Shown piece after piece: positions 13,246 to 27,415 of a stretch of 64,000 nt of DNA. A program made the translations under genes and the position numbers. Within the stretch, counting starts at the first letter, position 1, and every line of letters begins with the position of its first letter. The DNA is from Prosapia bicincta (taxonomy: Eukaryota > Arthropoda > Insecta > Hemiptera > Cercopidae): assembly GCA_036971475.1 (NCBI GenBank), contig JBAIZL010000001.1:94818483-94882482 (forward strand), read 5' to 3'. The notes beneath the pieces are model-generated. The model ran no database searches and had not been told where the DNA came from. It was given only the letters and a program-made list of their open reading frames with translations.

Positions 13246-14169
13246 ATGCACAAAATGCTATACAATCTATTAAAATTAACAAATTATAAATCCTTGCACA
13301 AATGTTTCATTCTTTTTAAATGCACAAATTGCTATAACAATCTATAACAATTAACAAATTATAAATCCTTGCACGAATGTTTCATTCCCTTTACATGCAC
13401 AAAATGCTATAACAATCTATTAAAATTAACAAATTATAAATCCTTGTGCAAATATTTCATTCCCTTTACATGCACAAAATCCTATAACAATCTATTAAAA
13501 TTAACAAATTATAAATCCTTGCCCAAATGTTTCATTCTTTTTAAATGCACAAATTGCTATAATAATATATTAAAATTAACAAATTATAAATCCTTGCCCA
13601 AATGTTTCATTCTTTTTAAATGCACAAATTGCTATAACAATCTATTACAATTAACAAATTATAAATCCTTGCACAAATATTTCATCCCCTTTACATGCAC
13701 AAAATGCTATAACAATTTATTAAAATTAACAAATTATAAATCCTTGCACAAATGTTTCATTCCCTTTACATGCACAAATTGCTATAACAATATATTAAAA
13801 TTACCAAATTATAAATCTTTGTACAAATATTTCATTCCCTTTACATGCACAAAATGCTATAACAATATATTAAAATTAACAAATTATAAATCCTTGCCCA
13901 AATGTTTTATTCTTTTTAAATGCACAAATTGCTATAACAATCTATTACAATTAACAAATTATAAATCCTTGCACAAATGTATCATCCCCTTTACATGCAC
14001 AAAATGCTATAACAATCTATTAAAATTAAGATATTATAAATCCTTTACATGCACAAATTGCTATAACAATCTATTAAAATTAACAAATTATAAATCCTTG
14101 TATAAATATTTCAATCCCTTTTCATGCACAAAATGCTATAACAATTTAAAAATTAACAAATTATAAATC

Positions 14170-16170
14170 CTTGCACAAATGTTTCATTCCCTTTACATGC
14201 ACAAAATTCTATAACAATCTTTTAAATTTAACAAATTATAAATCCTAGCACAAATGTTTCATCCCCTTTACATGCACAAAATGCTATAACAATCTATTAC
14301 AATTAACAAATTATAAATCCTTGCACAAATGTTTCATTCCCTTTACATGCACAAAATACTATAACAATATATTAAAATTAACAAATTATAAATCCTTGCC
14401 CAAAAGTTTCATTCTTTTTAAATGCACAAATTGCTATAACAATCTATTACAATTAACAATTTATAAATCCTTGCACAAATGTTTCATTCCCTTTACATGC
14501 ACAATAAATTGCTATAATAATCTATTAAAATTATCAAATTATAAATCCTTGTACAAACATATCATTCCCTTTACAAGCACAAAATGCTATAACAAATTAT
14601 TAAAATTAACAAATTATAAATCCTTGCCCAAATGTTTAATTCTTTTTAAATGCACAAATTGCTATAACAATCTATTACAATTACAAATTATAAATCCTTG
14701 CACAAATGTTTCTTTCCCTTTACATGCACAAATTGCAATAACAATCTATTAAAATTAACAAATTATAAATCCTAGCACAAACGTTTCATCCCCTTTACAT
14801 GCACAAAATGCTATAACAATCTATTAAAATTAACAAATTATAAAACCTAGCACAAATCTTTCATCCCCTTTAGATGCACAAAATGCTATAACAATCTATT
14901 AAAATTAACAAATTATAAATCCCAGCACAAATATTTCATCCCCTTTACATGCACAAAATTCAATAACAATCTATTAAAATTAACAAATTATAAATCCTTG
15001 TACAAATGTTTCATTCCATTTACATGCACAAAATGCTATAACAATCTATTAATATTAACAAATTATAAATCCTTTTACAAATGTTTCATTCCCTTTACAT
15101 GCACAAAATGCTATAACAATCTATTAAAATTAACAAATTATAAATCTTTGTACAAATGTTTCATTCCCTTTACATGCACAAAATGCTATAACAATCTATT
15201 AAAATTAACAAATTATAAATCCTTGCCCAAATGTTTCATTCTTTTTAAATGCACAAATTGCAATAACAATCTATTACAATTGACAAATTATAAATCCTTG
15301 CACAAATGTTTCATTCTTTTAATGCACAAATTGCTATAACAATCTATGACAATTACAAATTATAAATCCTTGCACAAATATTTCATTCTTTTTAAATGCG
15401 CAAATTGCTATAACAATCTATTACAATTAACAAATTATAAATCCTTGCACGAATGTTTCATTCCCTTTACATGCACAAATTGCTATAACAATCTATTAAA
15501 ATTAACAAATTATAAATCCTTGTATAAATATTTCATTCCCTTTACATGCACAAAATGCTATAAGAATCTATTAAAATTAACAAATTATAAATCCTTGCAC
15601 AAATGTTTCATTCCTTTTACATACACAAATTGCTATAACAATCTATTAAAATTAACAAATTATAAATCCTTGTGCAAATATTTCATTCCCTTTACATGCA
15701 CAAAATGCTATAAGAATCTATTAAAATTACCATATTATAAATCCTTGCCCAAATGTTTCATTCTTTTTAAATGCACAAATTGCTATAACAATCTATTACA
15801 ATTGACAAATTATAAATCCTTGCCTAAATGTTTCATTCTTTTTAAATGCACAAATTGCTATAACAATCTATTACAATTGACAAATTATAAATCCTTGCAC
15901 AAATGTTTCATTCTTTTAATGCACAAATTGCTATAACAATCTATGACAATTACAAATTATAAATCCTTGCACAAATATTTCATTCTTTTTAAATGCACAA
16001 ATTGCTATGACAATCTATTACAATTAACAAATTATAAATCCTTGCACAAATGTTTCATCCCCTTTACATGCACAAAATGCTATAACAATCTATTAAAATT
16101 AACAAATTATATATCCTTGCACAAATGTTTCATTCCCTTTACATGCATAAATTGCTATAACAATATATTA
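14170..16170 (+). repeat. Mosaic segment inside domain A
   Basis: No HOR from the flanking duplications fits here. The segment includes a 78-bp monomer (AATAAATTGC near 14,508), monomers with TTTACAAGCAC and ACATATCATTCC, two short monomers with CATTCTTTTAATGC near 15,315 and 15,911, and two monomers with CTATGACAATTACAAAT near 15,345 and 15,942. The last two features repeat together about 597 bp apart (near 15,300-15,420 and 15,897-16,015), which indicates a local duplication of about eight monomers. No other sequence is present. Confidence 0.75.
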
Positions 16171-17045
16171 AAATTAACAAATTATACATCCTTGCCCAAA
16201 TGTTTCATTCTTTTTAAATGCACAAATTGCTCTAACAATCTATTACAATTCACAAATTATAAATCCTTGCACAATTGTATCATCCCCTTTACATGCACAA
16301 AATGCTATAACAATCTATTAAAATTAAGAAATTCTAAATCCTTCCACAAATGTTTCATTCCCTTTACATGCACAAATTGCTATAACAATCTATTACATTT
16401 AACAAATTATAAATCCTTGCACAAATGTTTCATTCCCTTTACATGCACAAAATGCTATAACAATCTATTAAAATTAAGAAATTATAAATCCTTTACATGC
16501 TCAAATTGCTATAACAATCTATTAAAATTAACAAATTATAAATCCTTGTATAAATATTTCAATCCCTTTACATGCACAAAATGCTATAACAATATTAAAA
16601 TTAACAAATTATAAATCCTTGCCCAAATGTTTCATTCTTTTTAAATGCACAAATTGCTATAACAATCTATTACTATTAACAAATTATAAATCCTTGCACG
16701 AATGTTTCATTCCCTTTACATGCACAAATTGCTATAACAATCTATTAAAACTAACAAATTATAAATCCTAGCACAAATGTTTCATCCCCTTTACATGCAC
16801 AAAATGCTATAACAATCTATTAAAATTAACAAATTATAAATCCTAGCACAAATGTTTCTTCCCCTTTAGATGCACAAATTGCTATAACAATCTATTAAAA
16901 TTAACAAATTATAAATCCTTGTACAAATATTTCATTCCCTTTACATGCACAAAATGCTATACAATCTATTAAAATTAACAAATTATAAATCCTTGCACAA
17001 ATGTTTCATTCTTTTTAAATGCACAAATTGCTATAACAATCTATT
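16171..17045 (+). repeat. Segmental duplication SD2, partial copy 3
   Basis: About 875 bp match 9,106-9,980 at an offset of 7,065 bp, including the TATACATCC change, a 54-bp monomer, the 73-bp monomer and the following 74-bp monomer. To the right, at about 17,045, it switches to sequence matching 14,450-14,600 (TTAACAATTTATAAAT, then a 78-bp monomer), so the segment end is a recombination junction. Confidence 0.82.
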
Positions 17046-20000
17046 ACAATTAACAATTTATAAATCCTTGCACAAATGTTTCATTCCCTTTACATGCACA
17101 ATAAATTGCTATAACAATCTATTAAAATTATCAAATTATAAATCCTTGTACAAACGTATCATTCACTTTACAAGCACAAAATGCTATAAGAACCTATTAA
17201 AATTAACAAATTATAAATCCTTGTACAAATATTTCATTCCCTTTACATGCACAAAATCCTATAACAATCTATTAAAATTAACAAATTATAAATCCTTGCA
17301 CAAATGTTTCATTCCTTCTACATGCACAAAATTCTATAACAATCTTTTAAATTTAACAAATTATAAATCCTTGCATAAATGTTTCAACCCCTTTACATGC
17401 AAAAAATGCTATAACAATCTATTAAAATTAACAAATTATAAATCCCAGCAAAAATATTTCATCCCCTTTACATGCACAAAATTCTATAACAATCTATTAA
17501 AATTAACAAATTATAAATCCTTGTACAAATATTTCATTCCCTTTACATGCACAAATCTATATCAATATATTAAAATTAACAAATTATAAATCTTTGTAGA
17601 AATATTTCATTCCCTTTACATGCACAAATTTCTATAACAATGTTTTAAATTTTAAAAATTATAAATCCTAGCACAAATGTTTCATCCCCTTTAAATGGAC
17701 AAAGTGCTATAACAATCTATTAAATTTCTCAAATTATAAATCCTAGCACAAATGTTTCATCCCCTTTACATGCACAAAATGCTATACCAATCTATTACAA
17801 TTAACAAATTAAAAATCCTTGGCTAAATGTTTCATTCCCTTTACATGCACAAATTGCTATAACAATATATTAAAATTAACATATTTTAAATACTTGCACA
17901 AATGTTTCATTCCTTTTAAATGCACAAATTGCTATAACAATCTATTAAAATTAACAAACTATAAATCCCAGCTCAAATATTTCATCCCCTATACATGCAC
18001 AAAATTCTATAACAATCTATTAAAATTAACAAATTATAAATCCCAGCACAAAAGTTTCATCCCCTTTTTATGCACAAAATGCTATAACAATCTATTAAAA
18101 TTAACAAATTATAAATCCTTGCACAAATGTTTCATTCCCTTTACATGCACAAAATGATATAACAATCTATTAAAATTAACAAATTATAAATCCTTGTACA
18201 AATATTTCATTCCCTTTACATGCACAAAATGCTATAACAATCTATTAAAATTAACAAATTATAAATCCTTGCCCAAATGTTTCATTCTTTTTAAATGCAC
18301 AAAATGCTATAATATTCTATTAAAATTAACAAATTATGAATCCTTGCCCAAATGTTTCATTCTCTTTATATGCACAAATGTCTATAACAATATATTAAAA
18401 TTAACAATTTATAAATCCTACCACAAATGTTTAATCCCCTTTACATGCAGAAAATGCTATAACAATCTATTAAAATTAACAAATTATAAATCCTTTCACA
18501 AATGTTTCATTCCCTTTACATACACAAATTGCTATAACAATATATTAAAATTAACAAAGTATAAATCCTTGCCCAAATGTTTCATTCTCTTTATATGCAC
18601 AAATTGCTATAACAATCTATTACAATTAACAAATTATAAATCCTTGCACAAATGTTTCATTCCCTTTACATGCACAAATTGCTATAACAATCTATTAAAA
18701 TAAACAAATTATAAATCCTTGCACAAATGTTTCATTCCCTTTACATACACAAATTGCTATAACAATATATTAAAATTAACAAATTATAAATCCTTGCACA
18801 AATGTTTCATTCCCTTTACATACACAAAATGTCATAACAATCTATTAAAGTTAACAAATTGTAAATCCTTGCCCAAATGTTTCCTTCTTTTTAGATACAC
18901 AAATTGCTATAACAATCTATTAAAATTAACAAATTATAAATCCTTGCACAAATGTTTCATTCCCTTTACATGCACAAAATTCTATAACAATCTTTCAAAT
19001 TTAACAAATTATAAATTCTAGCACAAATGTTTCATCCCCTTTAAATGCACAAAATGCTACAACAATCAATTAAATTTAACAAATTATAAATCTTTGCACA
19101 AATGTTTCATCCCCTTTACATGCACAAAATGCTATAACAATCTATTAAAATTAACAAATTATAAATCCTTGTACAAATATTTCATTCTTTTTAAATGCAC
19201 AAATTGCTATAACAATCTATTACAATTAACAAATTATAAATCCTTGCACAAATGTTTCATTTCCTTTACATGCACAAAATTCTATAACAATCTTTTAAAT
19301 TTAACAAATTATAAATCCTAGCACAAATGTTTCATCCCCTTTACATGCACAAAATGCTATAACAATTAACAAATATTAAATCCTTGCACAAATGTTTCAT
19401 TCCCTTTACATGCACAAAATGCTATAAGAATCTATTAAAATTAACAAATTATAAATCCTTGCCCAAATGTTTCATTCTCTTTAAATGCACAAATTGCTAT
19501 AACAATCTATTACAATTGACAAATTATAAATCCTTGCCAAATGTTTCATTCCCTTTACATGCACAAATTGCTATAACAATCTATTAAAATTAACAAATTA
19601 TAAATCCTTGTACAAATATTTCATTCCCTTTATATGCACAAAATCCTATAACAATCTATTAAAATTAACAAATTATAAATCCTAGCACAAATGTTTCATC
19701 CCCTTTACATGCACAAAATGCTATAACAATCTATTAAAATTAACAAATTATAAATCCTAGCACAAATGTTTCTTCCCCTTTAGATGCACAAATTGCTATA
19801 ACAATCTATTAAAATTAACAAATTATAAATCCTTGTACAAATATTTCATTCCCTTTACATGCACAAAATGCTATACAATCTATTAAAATTAACAAATTAT
19901 AAATCCTTGCCCAAATGTTTCATTCTTTTTAAATGCACAAATTGCTATAACAATCTATTACAATTAACAAATTATAAATCCTTGCACAAATATTTCATCC

Positions 20001-22680
20001 CCTTTACATGCACAAAATGCTATAACAATTTATTAAAATTAACAAATTATAAATCCTTGCACAAATGTTTCATTCCCTTTACATGCACAAATTGCTATAA
20101 CAATATATTAAAATTAACAAATTATAAATCTTTGTACAAATATTTCATTCCCTTTACATGCACAAAATGCTATAACAATATATTAAAATTAACAAATTAT
20201 AAATCCTTGCCCAAATGTTATATTCTTTTTAAATGCACAAATTGCTATAACAATCTATTACAATTAACAAATTATAAATCCTTGCACAAATGTTTCATCC
20301 CCTTTACATGCACAAAATGCTATAACAATCTATTAAAATTAAGAAATTCTAAATCCTTGCACAAATGTTTCATTCCCTTTACATGCACAAATTGCTATAT
20401 AAATCTATTACATTTAACAAATTATAAATCCTTGCACAAATGTTTCATTCCCTTTACATGCACAAAATGCTATAACAATCTATTAAAATTAAGAAATTTT
20501 AAATCCTTTACATGCACAAATTGCTATAACAATCTATTAAAATTAACAAATTATAAATCCTGGTATAAATATTTCGTTCCCTTTACATGCACAAAATGCT
20601 ATAACAATCTATGACAATTAACAAATTACAAATCCTTGCACAAATGTTTCATTCTTTTTAAATGCACAAATTGCTAAAACAATCTATTAAAATTAACAAA
20701 TTATAAATCCTTGCCGAAATGTTTCATTCTTTTTAAATGCACAAATTGCTATAACAATATATGACAATTAACAAATTATAAATCCTTGCACAAATGTTTC
20801 ATTCTTTTTAAATGCACAAATTGCTATAACAATCTATTAAAATTATCAAATTATAAATCCTTGTACAAACATATCATTCCCTTTACAAGCACAAAATGCT
20901 ATAACAACCTATTAAAACTAACAAATTATAAATCCTTGCCCAAATGTTTCATTCTTTTTAAATGCACAAATTGCTATAACAATCTATTACAATTACAAAT
21001 TATAAATCCTTGCACAAATGTTTCATTCCCTTTACATGCACAAATTGCAATAACAATCTATTAAAATTAACAAATTATAAATCCTTGTACAAATATTTCA
21101 TTCCCTTTACATGCACAAAATCCTATAACAATCTATTAAAATTAACAAATTTAAATCCTTGCACAAATGTTTCATTCCTTCTACATGCACAATATTCTAT
21201 AACAATCTTTTAAATTTAACAAATTATAAATTCTTGCATAAATGTTTCATTCCCTTTACATGCACAAAATGCTATAACAATCTATTAAAATTAACAAATT
21301 ATAAATCCTATCACAAATGTTTCATCCCCTTTACATGCACAAAATGCTATAACAATCTATTAAATTTAACAAATTATAAATCCTAGCACAAATGTTTCAT
21401 CCCCTTTACATGCACAAAATGCTATAACAATCTAATAAAATTAACAAATTATAAATCCCACCTCAAATATTTCATCCCCTATACATGCACAAAATTCTAA
21501 AACAATCTATTAGAATTAACAAATTATTAATCCCAGCACAAAAGTTTCATCCCCTTTTTATGCACAAAATGCTATAACAATCTATTAAAATTAACAAATT
21601 ATAAATCCTTGCAGAAATGTTTCATTCCCTTTACATGCACAAAATGCTATAACAATCTATTAAAATTAAGAAATTATAAATCCTTGTACAAATATTTCAT
21701 TCCCTTTACATGCACAAAATGCTATAACAATCTATTAAAATTAACAAATTATAAATCCTTGCCCAAATGTTTCATTTTTTTTAAATGCACAAATTGCTAT
21801 AACAATGTATTAAAATTAACAAATTATAAATCCTTGCACAAATGTTTCATTCCCTTTACATGCACAAAATTCTATAACAATCTTTTAAATTTAACAAGTT
21901 AGAATTCCTAGCACAAATGTTTAATCCCCTTTACATGCACAAAATGCTATAACAATCTATTAAAATTAACAAATTATAAATCCTTGCACAAATGTTTCAT
22001 TCCCTTTACATAAACAAATTGCTATAACAATATATTAAAATTAACAAATTATAAATCCTTGCCCAAATGTTTCATTCTCTTTATATGCACAAATTGCTAT
22101 AACAATCTATTACAATTAACAAATTATAAATCCTTGCAAAAATGTTTCATTCCCTTTACATGCACAAATTGCTATAACAATCTATTAAAATTAACAAATT
22201 ATAAATCCTTGTACAAATATTTCATTCCCTTTACAGGCACAAAATGTTATAACAATATATTAACGTTAACAAATTGTAAATCCTTGCCCAAATGTTTCCT
22301 TCTTTTTAAATACACAAATTGCTATAACAATCTATTAAAATTAACAAATTATAAATCCTTGCACAAATGTTTCATTCCCTTTACATGCACAAAATTCTAT
22401 AACAATCTTTCAAATTTAACAAATTATAAATTCTAGCACAAATGTTTCATCCCCTTTAAATGCACAAAATGCTATAACAATCTATTAAAATTAACAAATT
22501 ATAAATCCTTGCCCAAAGGTTTCATTCTCTTTATATGCACAAATTGCTATAACAATCTATTAAAATTAACAATTTATAAATCCTTGCACTAATGTTTCAT
22601 CTCCTTTACATGCACAAAATGCTATAACAATCTATTACAATTAACAAATTATAAATCCTTGCACAAATGATTCATTCCCT
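17045..22680 (+). repeat. Heterogeneous satellite segment between HOR domains A and B
   Basis: Monomers here are more divergent from one another and less often found in long identical blocks, with many private changes (TTTTTATGCAC, ACATTTTAAATAC, TTCTAAAACAATC). Short paired blocks remain: TCCCAGCACAAAAGTTTC followed by TTTTTATGC occurs near 18,045 and 21,535, and a CTTTC-type AATCTTTCAAATTT monomer near 18,990 and 22,410. The stretch 19,600-20,600 still carries domain A markers, including the last 74-bp and 54-bp monomers of the main cluster. I read it as an older, less recently homogenised zone. Confidence 0.65.
19307..19371 (+). repeat. 65-bp deletion monomer
   Basis: This monomer lacks 10 bp between two ACAAT repeats, reading GCTATAACAATTAAC. 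It is followed by a monomer starting with AATATTAAATCC, a variant also seen at about 4,390 and 7,789. I saw no second copy of the 65-bp form, so it may be a recent private deletion. Confidence 0.85.
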
Positions 22681-22796
22681 TTACATACACAAAATGCTCT
22701 AACAATATATTAAAATTAACAAATTATAAATCCTTGCCCAAATGTTTCATTCTTTTTAAATGCACAAATTGCTATAACAATCTATTACAATTAACA

Positions 22797-22874
22797 AATT
22801 ATAAATCCGTGCACAAATGTTTCATTGCCTTTACATGCACAATAAATTGCTATAACAATCTATTAAAATTAACA
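22797..22874 (+). repeat. 78-bp monomer with 3-bp insertion (one of ten)
   Basis: A 3-bp insertion gives TGCACAATAAATTGC in place of TGCACAAATTGC. Copies start their insertion region near 14,508, 17,101, 22,841, 24,341, 24,870, 27,493, 28,840, 29,970, 31,692 and 32,522. Eight are in domain B, and two sit in the mosaic parts of domain A. In domain B most are followed by a GTACAAACATATC monomer with AACCTATTGAAATT or a close relative, so the pair travels as a unit. Confidence 0.92.
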
Positions 22875-24429
22875 AATTATAAATCCTTGTACAAACATAT
22901 CATTCCCTTTACATGCACAAAATGCTATAACAACCTATTGAAATTAACACATTATAAATCCTTGCACAAATGTTTCATTCCCTTTACATGCACAAATTGC
23001 TATAACAATATATTAAAATTAACCAATTATAAATCCTTGCCCAAATGTTTCATTCTTTTTAATTGCACAAATTGCTATAACAATCTATTACAATTAACAA
23101 ATTATAAATCCTTGTACAAATATTTCATTCCCTTTACATGCACAAAATCCTATAACATCTATTAAAATTAACAAATTATAAATCCTTGCACAAATGTTTC
23201 ATCCCCTTTACATGCACAAAATGCTATAACAATCTATTAAAATTAACAAATTATAAATCCTAGCAGAAATGTTTCATCCCCTTTACATGCACAAAATGCT
23301 ATACCAATCTATTAAAATTAACAAATTATAAATCCCAGCACAAATGTTTCATCCCCTTTACATGCACAAAATGCTATAATAATCTATTACAATTAACAAA
23401 TTATAAATCCTTGGACAAATGTTTCATTCCCTTTACATGCACAAATTGCTATAACAATCTATTAAAATTACCAAATTATAAATCCTTCTACAAATATTTC
23501 ATTCCCTTTACAGGCACAAAATGTTATAACAATCTATTAAAGTTAACAAATTGTAAATCCATGCCCAAAAGTTTCATTCTTTTTAAATGCACAAATTGCT
23601 ATAACAATCTATTAATATTAACAAATTATGAATCCTTGCACAAATGTTTCATTCTTTTCAAATGCACAAATTGCTATAACAATCTATTACAATTAACAAA
23701 TTATAAATCCTTGCACAAATGTTTCATTCTCTTTACATGCACAAATTGCTATAACAATCTTTTAAAATTAACAAATTATAAATCCTTGTACAAATATTTC
23801 ATTCCCTTTAGATGCACAAAAGCTATAACAATGTATTAAAATTAACAAATTATAAATCCTTGCACAAATATTTCATTCTTTTTAAATGCACAAATTGCTA
23901 TAACAATCTATTACAAGTAACAAATTATAAATCCTTGCACAAATGTTTCATTCTCTTTACATGCACAAATTGCTATAACAATCTTTTAAAATTAACAAAT
24001 TATAAATCCTTGTACAAATATTTCATTCCCTTTACATGCACAAAAAGCTATAACAATGTATTAAAATAACAAATTATAAATCCTTGCCCAAATATTTCAT
24101 TCTTTTTAAATGCACAAATTGCTATAACAATCTATTACAATTAACAAATTATAAATCCTTGCACAAATGATTCATTCCCTTTACATGCACAAAATGCTCT
24201 AACAATATATTAAAATTAACAAATTATAAATCCTTGCCCAAATGTTTCATTCTTTTTAAATACACAAATTGCTATAACAATCTATTACAATTAACAAATT
24301 ATAAATCCGTGCACAAATGTTTCATTGCCTTTACATGCACAATAAATTGCTATAACAATCTATTAAAATTAACAAATTATAAATCCTTGTACAAACATAT
24401 CATTCCCTTTACATGCACAAAATGCTATA

Positions 24430-27415
24430 ACAATCTATTAAAATTAACAAATTATAAATCCTAGCAGAAATGTTTCATCCCCTTTACATGCACAAAATGC
24501 TATACCAATCTGTTAAAATTAACAAATTATAAATCCCAGCACAAATGTTTCATCCCCATTACATGCACAAAATGCTATAACAATCTATTACAATTAACAA
24601 ATTATAAATCCTTGGACAAATGTTTCATTCCCTTTACAGGTACAAAATGTTATAACAATCTATTAAAGTTAACAAATTGTAAATCCTTGCCCAAAAGTTT
24701 CATTCTTTTTAAATGCACAAAAAGCTATAACAATGAATTAAAATTAACAAATTATAAATCCTTGCCCAAATATTTCATTCTTTTTAAATGCACAAATTGC
24801 TATAACAATCTATTACAATTAACAAATTATAAATCCTTGCACAAATGTTTCATTCCATTTACATGCACAATAAATTGTTATAACAATCTATTAAAATTAA
24901 GAAATTATAAATCCTTGTACAAACATATCATTCCCTTTACATGCACAAAATGCTATAACAACTTATTGAAATTAACAAATTATAAATCCTAGCACAAATG
25001 TTTCATCCCCTTTACATGCACAAAATGCTATAACAATCTATTAAAATTAACAAATTATAAATCCCAGCACAAATGTTTCATCCCCTTTACATGCACAAAA
25101 TGCTATAACAATGTATTAAAATTATCAAATTATACATCCTTGTACAAATATTTCATTCCCTTTACATGCACAAAATGCTATAACAATCTATTAAAATTAA
25201 CAAATTAAAAATCCTTGCCCAAATGTTTCAATCTTTTTAAATGCACAAATTGCTATAACAATCTATTAAAATTAACAAATTATAAATCCTTGCACAAATG
25301 TATCATTCCCTTTACATGCACAAAATTCTATAACAATCTTTTAAATTTAACAAATTAGAAATCCTAGCACAAATGTTTCATCCCCTTTACATGCACAAAA
25401 TGCTATAACAACCTATTGAAATTAACACATTATAAATCCTTGCACAAATGTTTCATTCCCTTTACATGCACAAATTGCTATAACAATATATTAAAATTAA
25501 CAAATTATAAATCCTTGCCCAAATGTTTCATTCTTTTTAAATGCACAAATTGCTATAACAATCTATTACAATTAACAAATTATAAATCCTTGTACAAATA
25601 TTTCATTCCCTTTACATGCACAAAATCCTATAACATCTATTAAAATTAACAAATTATAAATCCTTGCACAAATGTTTCATCCCCTTTACATGCACAAAAT
25701 GCTATAACAATCTATTAAAATTAACAAATTATAAATCCTAGCAGAAATGTTTCATCCCCTTTACATGCACAAAATGCTATACCAATCTATTAAAATTAAC
25801 AAATTATAAATCCCAGCACAAATGTTTCATCCCCTTTACATGCACAAAATGCTATAACAATCTATTACAATTAACAAATTATAAATCCTTGGACAAATGT
25901 TTCATTCCCTTTACATGCACAAATTGCTATAACAATCTATTAAAATTAACAAATTATAAATCCTTGCCCAAATGTTTCATTCTTCTTAAATGCACAAATT
26001 TCTATAACAATCTATTACAATTAACAAATTATAAATCCTTGCACAAATGTTTCATCCCCTTTACATGCACAAAATGCTATAACAATCTATTAAAATTAAC
26101 AAATTATAAATCCTTGCACAAATGTTTCATTCCCTTTACATGCACAAATTGCTATAACAATATATTAAAATTAACAAATTATAAATCCTTGCCCAAATGT
26201 TTCATTCTTTTTAAATGCACAAATTGCTATAACAATCTATTACAATTAACAAATTATAAATCCTTGTACAAATATTTCATTCCCTTTACATGCACAAAAT
26301 CCTATACCATCTATTAAAATTAACAAATTATAAATCCTTGCACAAATGTTTCAACCCCTTTACATGCACAAAATGCTATAACAATCTATTAAAATTAACA
26401 AATTATAAATCCTAGCAGAAATGTTTCATCCCCTTTACATGCACAAAATGCTATACCAATCTATTAAAATTAACAAATTATAAATCCCAGCACAAATGTT
26501 TCATCCCCTTTACATGCACAAAATGCTATAACAATCTATTACAAATAACAAATTATAAATCCTTGGACAAATGTTTCATTTCCTTTACATGCACAAATTG
26601 CTATAACAATCTATTAAAATTACCAAATTATAAATCCTTCTACAAATATTTCATTCCCTTTACAGGCACAAAATGTTATAACAATCTATTAAAGTTAACA
26701 AATTGTAAATCCTTGCCCAAAAGTTTCATTCTTTTTAAATGCACAAATTGCTATAACAATCTATTAATATTAACAAATTATGAATCCTTGCACAAATGTT
26801 TCATTCTTTTCAAATGCATAAATTGCTATAACAATCTATTACAATTAACAAATTATAAATCCTTGCACAAATGTTTCATTCTCTTTACATGCACAAATTG
26901 CTATAACAATCTTTTAAAATTAACAAATTATAAATCCTTGTACAAATATTTCATTCCCTTTACATGCACAAAAGCTATAACAATGTATTAAAATTAACAA
27001 AATATAAATCCTTGCACAAATATTTCATTCTTTTTAAATGCACAAATTGCTATAACAATCTATTACAATTAACAAATTATAAATCCTTGCACAAATGTTT
27101 CATTCTTTTTACATGCACAAATTGCTATAACAATCTTTTAAAATTAACAAATTATAAATCCTTGTACAAATATTTCATTCCCTTTACATGCACAAAAAGC
27201 TATAACAATGTATTAAAATAACAAATTATAAATCCTTGCCCAAATATTTCATTCTTTTTAAATGCACAAATTGCTATAACAATCTATTACAATTAACAAA
27301 TTATAAATCCTTGCACAAATGGATCATTCCCTTTACATTCACAAAATGCTCTAACAATATATTAAAATTAACAAATTATAAATCCTTGCCCAAATGTTTC
27401 ATTCTTTTTAAATGC
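24430..27415 (+). repeat. Segmental duplication SD3, left copy (offset 7,652 bp)
   Basis: About 2.99 kb align without net indel to 32,082-35,067. By eye the differences include A at 24,597 (C at 32,249), a change in CTATTAAAG versus CTACTAAAG, GCCCAAAAG versus GCCCATAAG, AATCCTTGG versus AATACTTGG, and GG-A versus GA-T at 27,322-27,323. Both copies share the rare TTTACATTCAC in their last part, which confirms common descent. The alignment ends at about 27,415, where the right copy joins a different monomer (CACAAAATGC then CTATTAATATT). Confidence 0.9.

Larger units (their letters stand above)
10366..14170 (+). repeat. Segmental duplication SD1, right copy
   Basis: This is the partner of 1-3,805. 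Private changes here include T at 10,794, T at 11,600 (TTTATATGC for TTTACATGC) and G at 12,506 (CACAAGATGC). The left copy keeps the commoner base at each of these. Conversely the left copy has private AG at 892-893 and G at 1330. Both copies therefore gathered a few changes after the duplication, as expected of a recent event without full rehomogenisation. Confidence 0.9.
1..20610 (+). repeat. Domain A: HOR family with 74-bp, 73-bp and 54-bp monomers
   Basis: This domain is marked by variants rare or absent to its right. One is a monomer with TTTCTTCCCC followed by TTTAGATGC (near 622, 1593, 2791, 5441, 6391, 7291, 8841, 9791, 10991, 11961, 13161, 16860 and 19771). Another is a 74-bp monomer reading GCTATACAATC. 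A third is a 73-bp monomer with AACAATATTAAAATT, and the fourth is a 54-bp monomer. These recur in fixed order, giving HORs of 972 and 1,197 bp, and much of the domain is duplicated at offsets of 3,399, 7,065 and 10,365 bp. The window starts inside the domain. The right boundary is where the last 54-bp monomer and its neighbours end. Confidence 0.8.

Noticed and set aside
14508..14522. The AATAAA inside CACAATAAATTGC of 78-bp monomers as a polyadenylation signal
   Set aside because: It is a 3-bp insertion in a non-coding satellite at 75% A+T, where AATAAA is expected by chance, and no transcript unit surrounds it.
17045..22680. A transposon or gene relic in the heterogeneous segment
   Set aside because: Every stretch still aligns to the 75-bp monomer; the divergence is ordinary point change plus small indels.
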